The translations under genes and the position numbers were made by a program. From Desulfuromonadales bacterium (GTDB lineage: Bacteria > Desulfobacterota > Desulfuromonadia > Geobacterales > Pseudopelobacteraceae), in assembly GCA_015688915.1 (NCBI GenBank), contig JAATGX010000086.1:1-5579 (forward strand): DNA of 5,579 nt, read 5' to 3'. The notes below the pieces were generated by a model. The model made no database searches and was not told where the DNA came from. It worked only from the letters and a program-made list of their open reading frames with translations. This document shows positions 4,964 to 5,579 of the stretch, piece by piece (the stretch's first letter is position 1; each line of letters opens with the position of its first letter).

Positions 4964-5042
4964 TAAATTATGGTCATTTTATGCGGTATTTCTACTTGGT
5001 CGAAACAAATGGCACGTCTATCTGCACAAAGGAGAAGAGGTC

Positions 5043-5579
5043 ATGAACGTCATGAGCTGGCTGGGGAATCGCAAAATCGGCACGAAACTCTTCATTGCAT
5101 TCGGCAGCATCATTGCACTGACAGCGTTACTCGGTATCTTTGCCACCTTCCAGATGGGACGGGTGAACCAGGGCGCGGTGACACTCGGCACGGTTTGGAT
5201 GCCGGGCACGAATCGCCTCTACGCCATGGACCTGCAACTTTCCCTGCTCCGCCGTGCGGAGTTGATGTACGCACTTTCCACCACGAAAGAGGACCAGGCC
5301 ACCTATGAAAAACTGATGAACGTCGCCATCGTGGATTTTGAAAAAGAGGAAGCGGAATATCAGAAATTGGTCGACACCCCCGAGGAAAAAACGCTCTATG
5401 ATGACTTCGCCAAGGCCTTCGGTATTTATTTGAATGATCACAAGACATTCCTCGACCTGTCGAGACAGGGGAAAAACGCCGAGGCTTTGGAGTTGCTGAA
5501 GGGCGATGCAAAAAAGGCTTACGATCAGGCGGAGAAGAGCTTGTTGCAGGGTGTGGACCTGAATGTCAAGGGAGCGGAA
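5043..5579 (+). CDS. Methyl-accepting chemotaxis protein, N-terminal part (cut by window edge)
   Basis: The first 179 residues of what is very likely a chemoreceptor; the frame is open to the right edge. A short basic N terminus (SWLGNRKIGTKL, 5-16) leads into transmembrane helix 1 (about 16-37, FIAFGSIIALTALLGIFATF). A helical periplasmic stretch follows, resembling the four-helix-bundle sensor domain (4HB_MCP), with a WMPGTNRLYAMDLQ block (52-65) and charged amphipathic helices up to residue 179. The second membrane helix, HAMP and signalling domains would lie beyond the edge and are not seen, so a sensor kinase or cyclase with the same input domain cannot be excluded. The ATG at 5043 has GGAG (5031-5034) 8 nt upstream; ATG at 5052 is an alternative. 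It is divergent from the XRE gene. The ligand is unknown. Confidence 0.85.
   Translation, partial: MNVMSWLGNRKIGTKLFIAFGSIIALTALLGIFATFQMGRVNQGAVTLGTVWMPGTNRLYAMDLQLSLLRRAELMYALSTTKEDQATYEKLMNVAIVDFEKEEAEYQKLVDTPEEKTLYDDFAKAFGIYLNDHKTFLDLSRQGKNAEALELLKGDAKKAYDQAEKSLLQGVDLNVKGAE

Noticed and set aside
5010..5026. Sigma-54 promoter (TGGCACG ... TGCA) before the chemoreceptor gene
   Set aside because: The GG and GC elements are 11 bp apart instead of 10, and the start of transcription would fall on the ribosome binding site at 5031-5040.
4964..5030. Cyclic-dinucleotide (GEMM-type) riboswitch before the chemoreceptor gene
   Set aside because: No GEMM-like conserved core or paired stems could be found in this short leader.

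Overview
The window looks like a piece of a GC-rich bacterial chromosome, most likely a deltaproteobacterium of the Geobacter group. That placement is inferred from the gene mix (paired UbiA and UbiD homologues in a probable menaquinone setting, a four-helix-bundle chemoreceptor, a Bcr/CflA pump) and from a repeat family I recall from such genomes. No rRNA or other phylogenetic marker is present to confirm it.

Left part (3-2529, minus strand): a ubiD-type decarboxylase gene is followed by a ubiA-type prenyltransferase gene. They are consecutive steps in quinone head-group maturation (prenylate an aromatic acid, then decarboxylate it). In an organism using the futalosine route to menaquinone they would be MqnP and MqnL. 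The 244 bp between them is almost filled by a 204-bp concentric palindrome (920-1123), whose arms are built from an 8-bp unit of consensus CACRRAGR. It is the most unusual structure in the window.

Middle part (2530-4423, plus strand): a MarR-family regulator gene is followed, after 60 bp, by a Bcr/CflA drug-efflux MFS gene. A 17-bp operator-like palindrome of the form GTTGT-N5-ACAAC lies directly before each gene, so this is very probably a self-regulated efflux unit. The first copy covers the predicted -10 box and ends 2 bp before the marR ATG, leaving no Shine-Dalgarno, so the marR transcript may be leaderless.

Right part (4424-5579): strong hairpins separate the efflux gene from a convergent small Cro/CI-type (XRE) regulator gene. 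An AT-rich 216-bp divergent region with a good minus-strand promoter, a possible five-codon leader ORF and two imperfect 21-bp direct repeats leads to a methyl-accepting chemotaxis protein gene. That gene runs off the right edge; only its first transmembrane helix and most of its ligand-binding bundle are visible.

I see no tRNA, rRNA, CRISPR array, transposase gene or known riboswitch. The most promising undescribed items are the 8-bp-periodic nested palindrome between ubiD and ubiA, the duplicated MarR operator with leaderless architecture, the apparent loss of a metal-binding histidine in the UbiD homologue, and the leader mini-ORF before the XRE gene.
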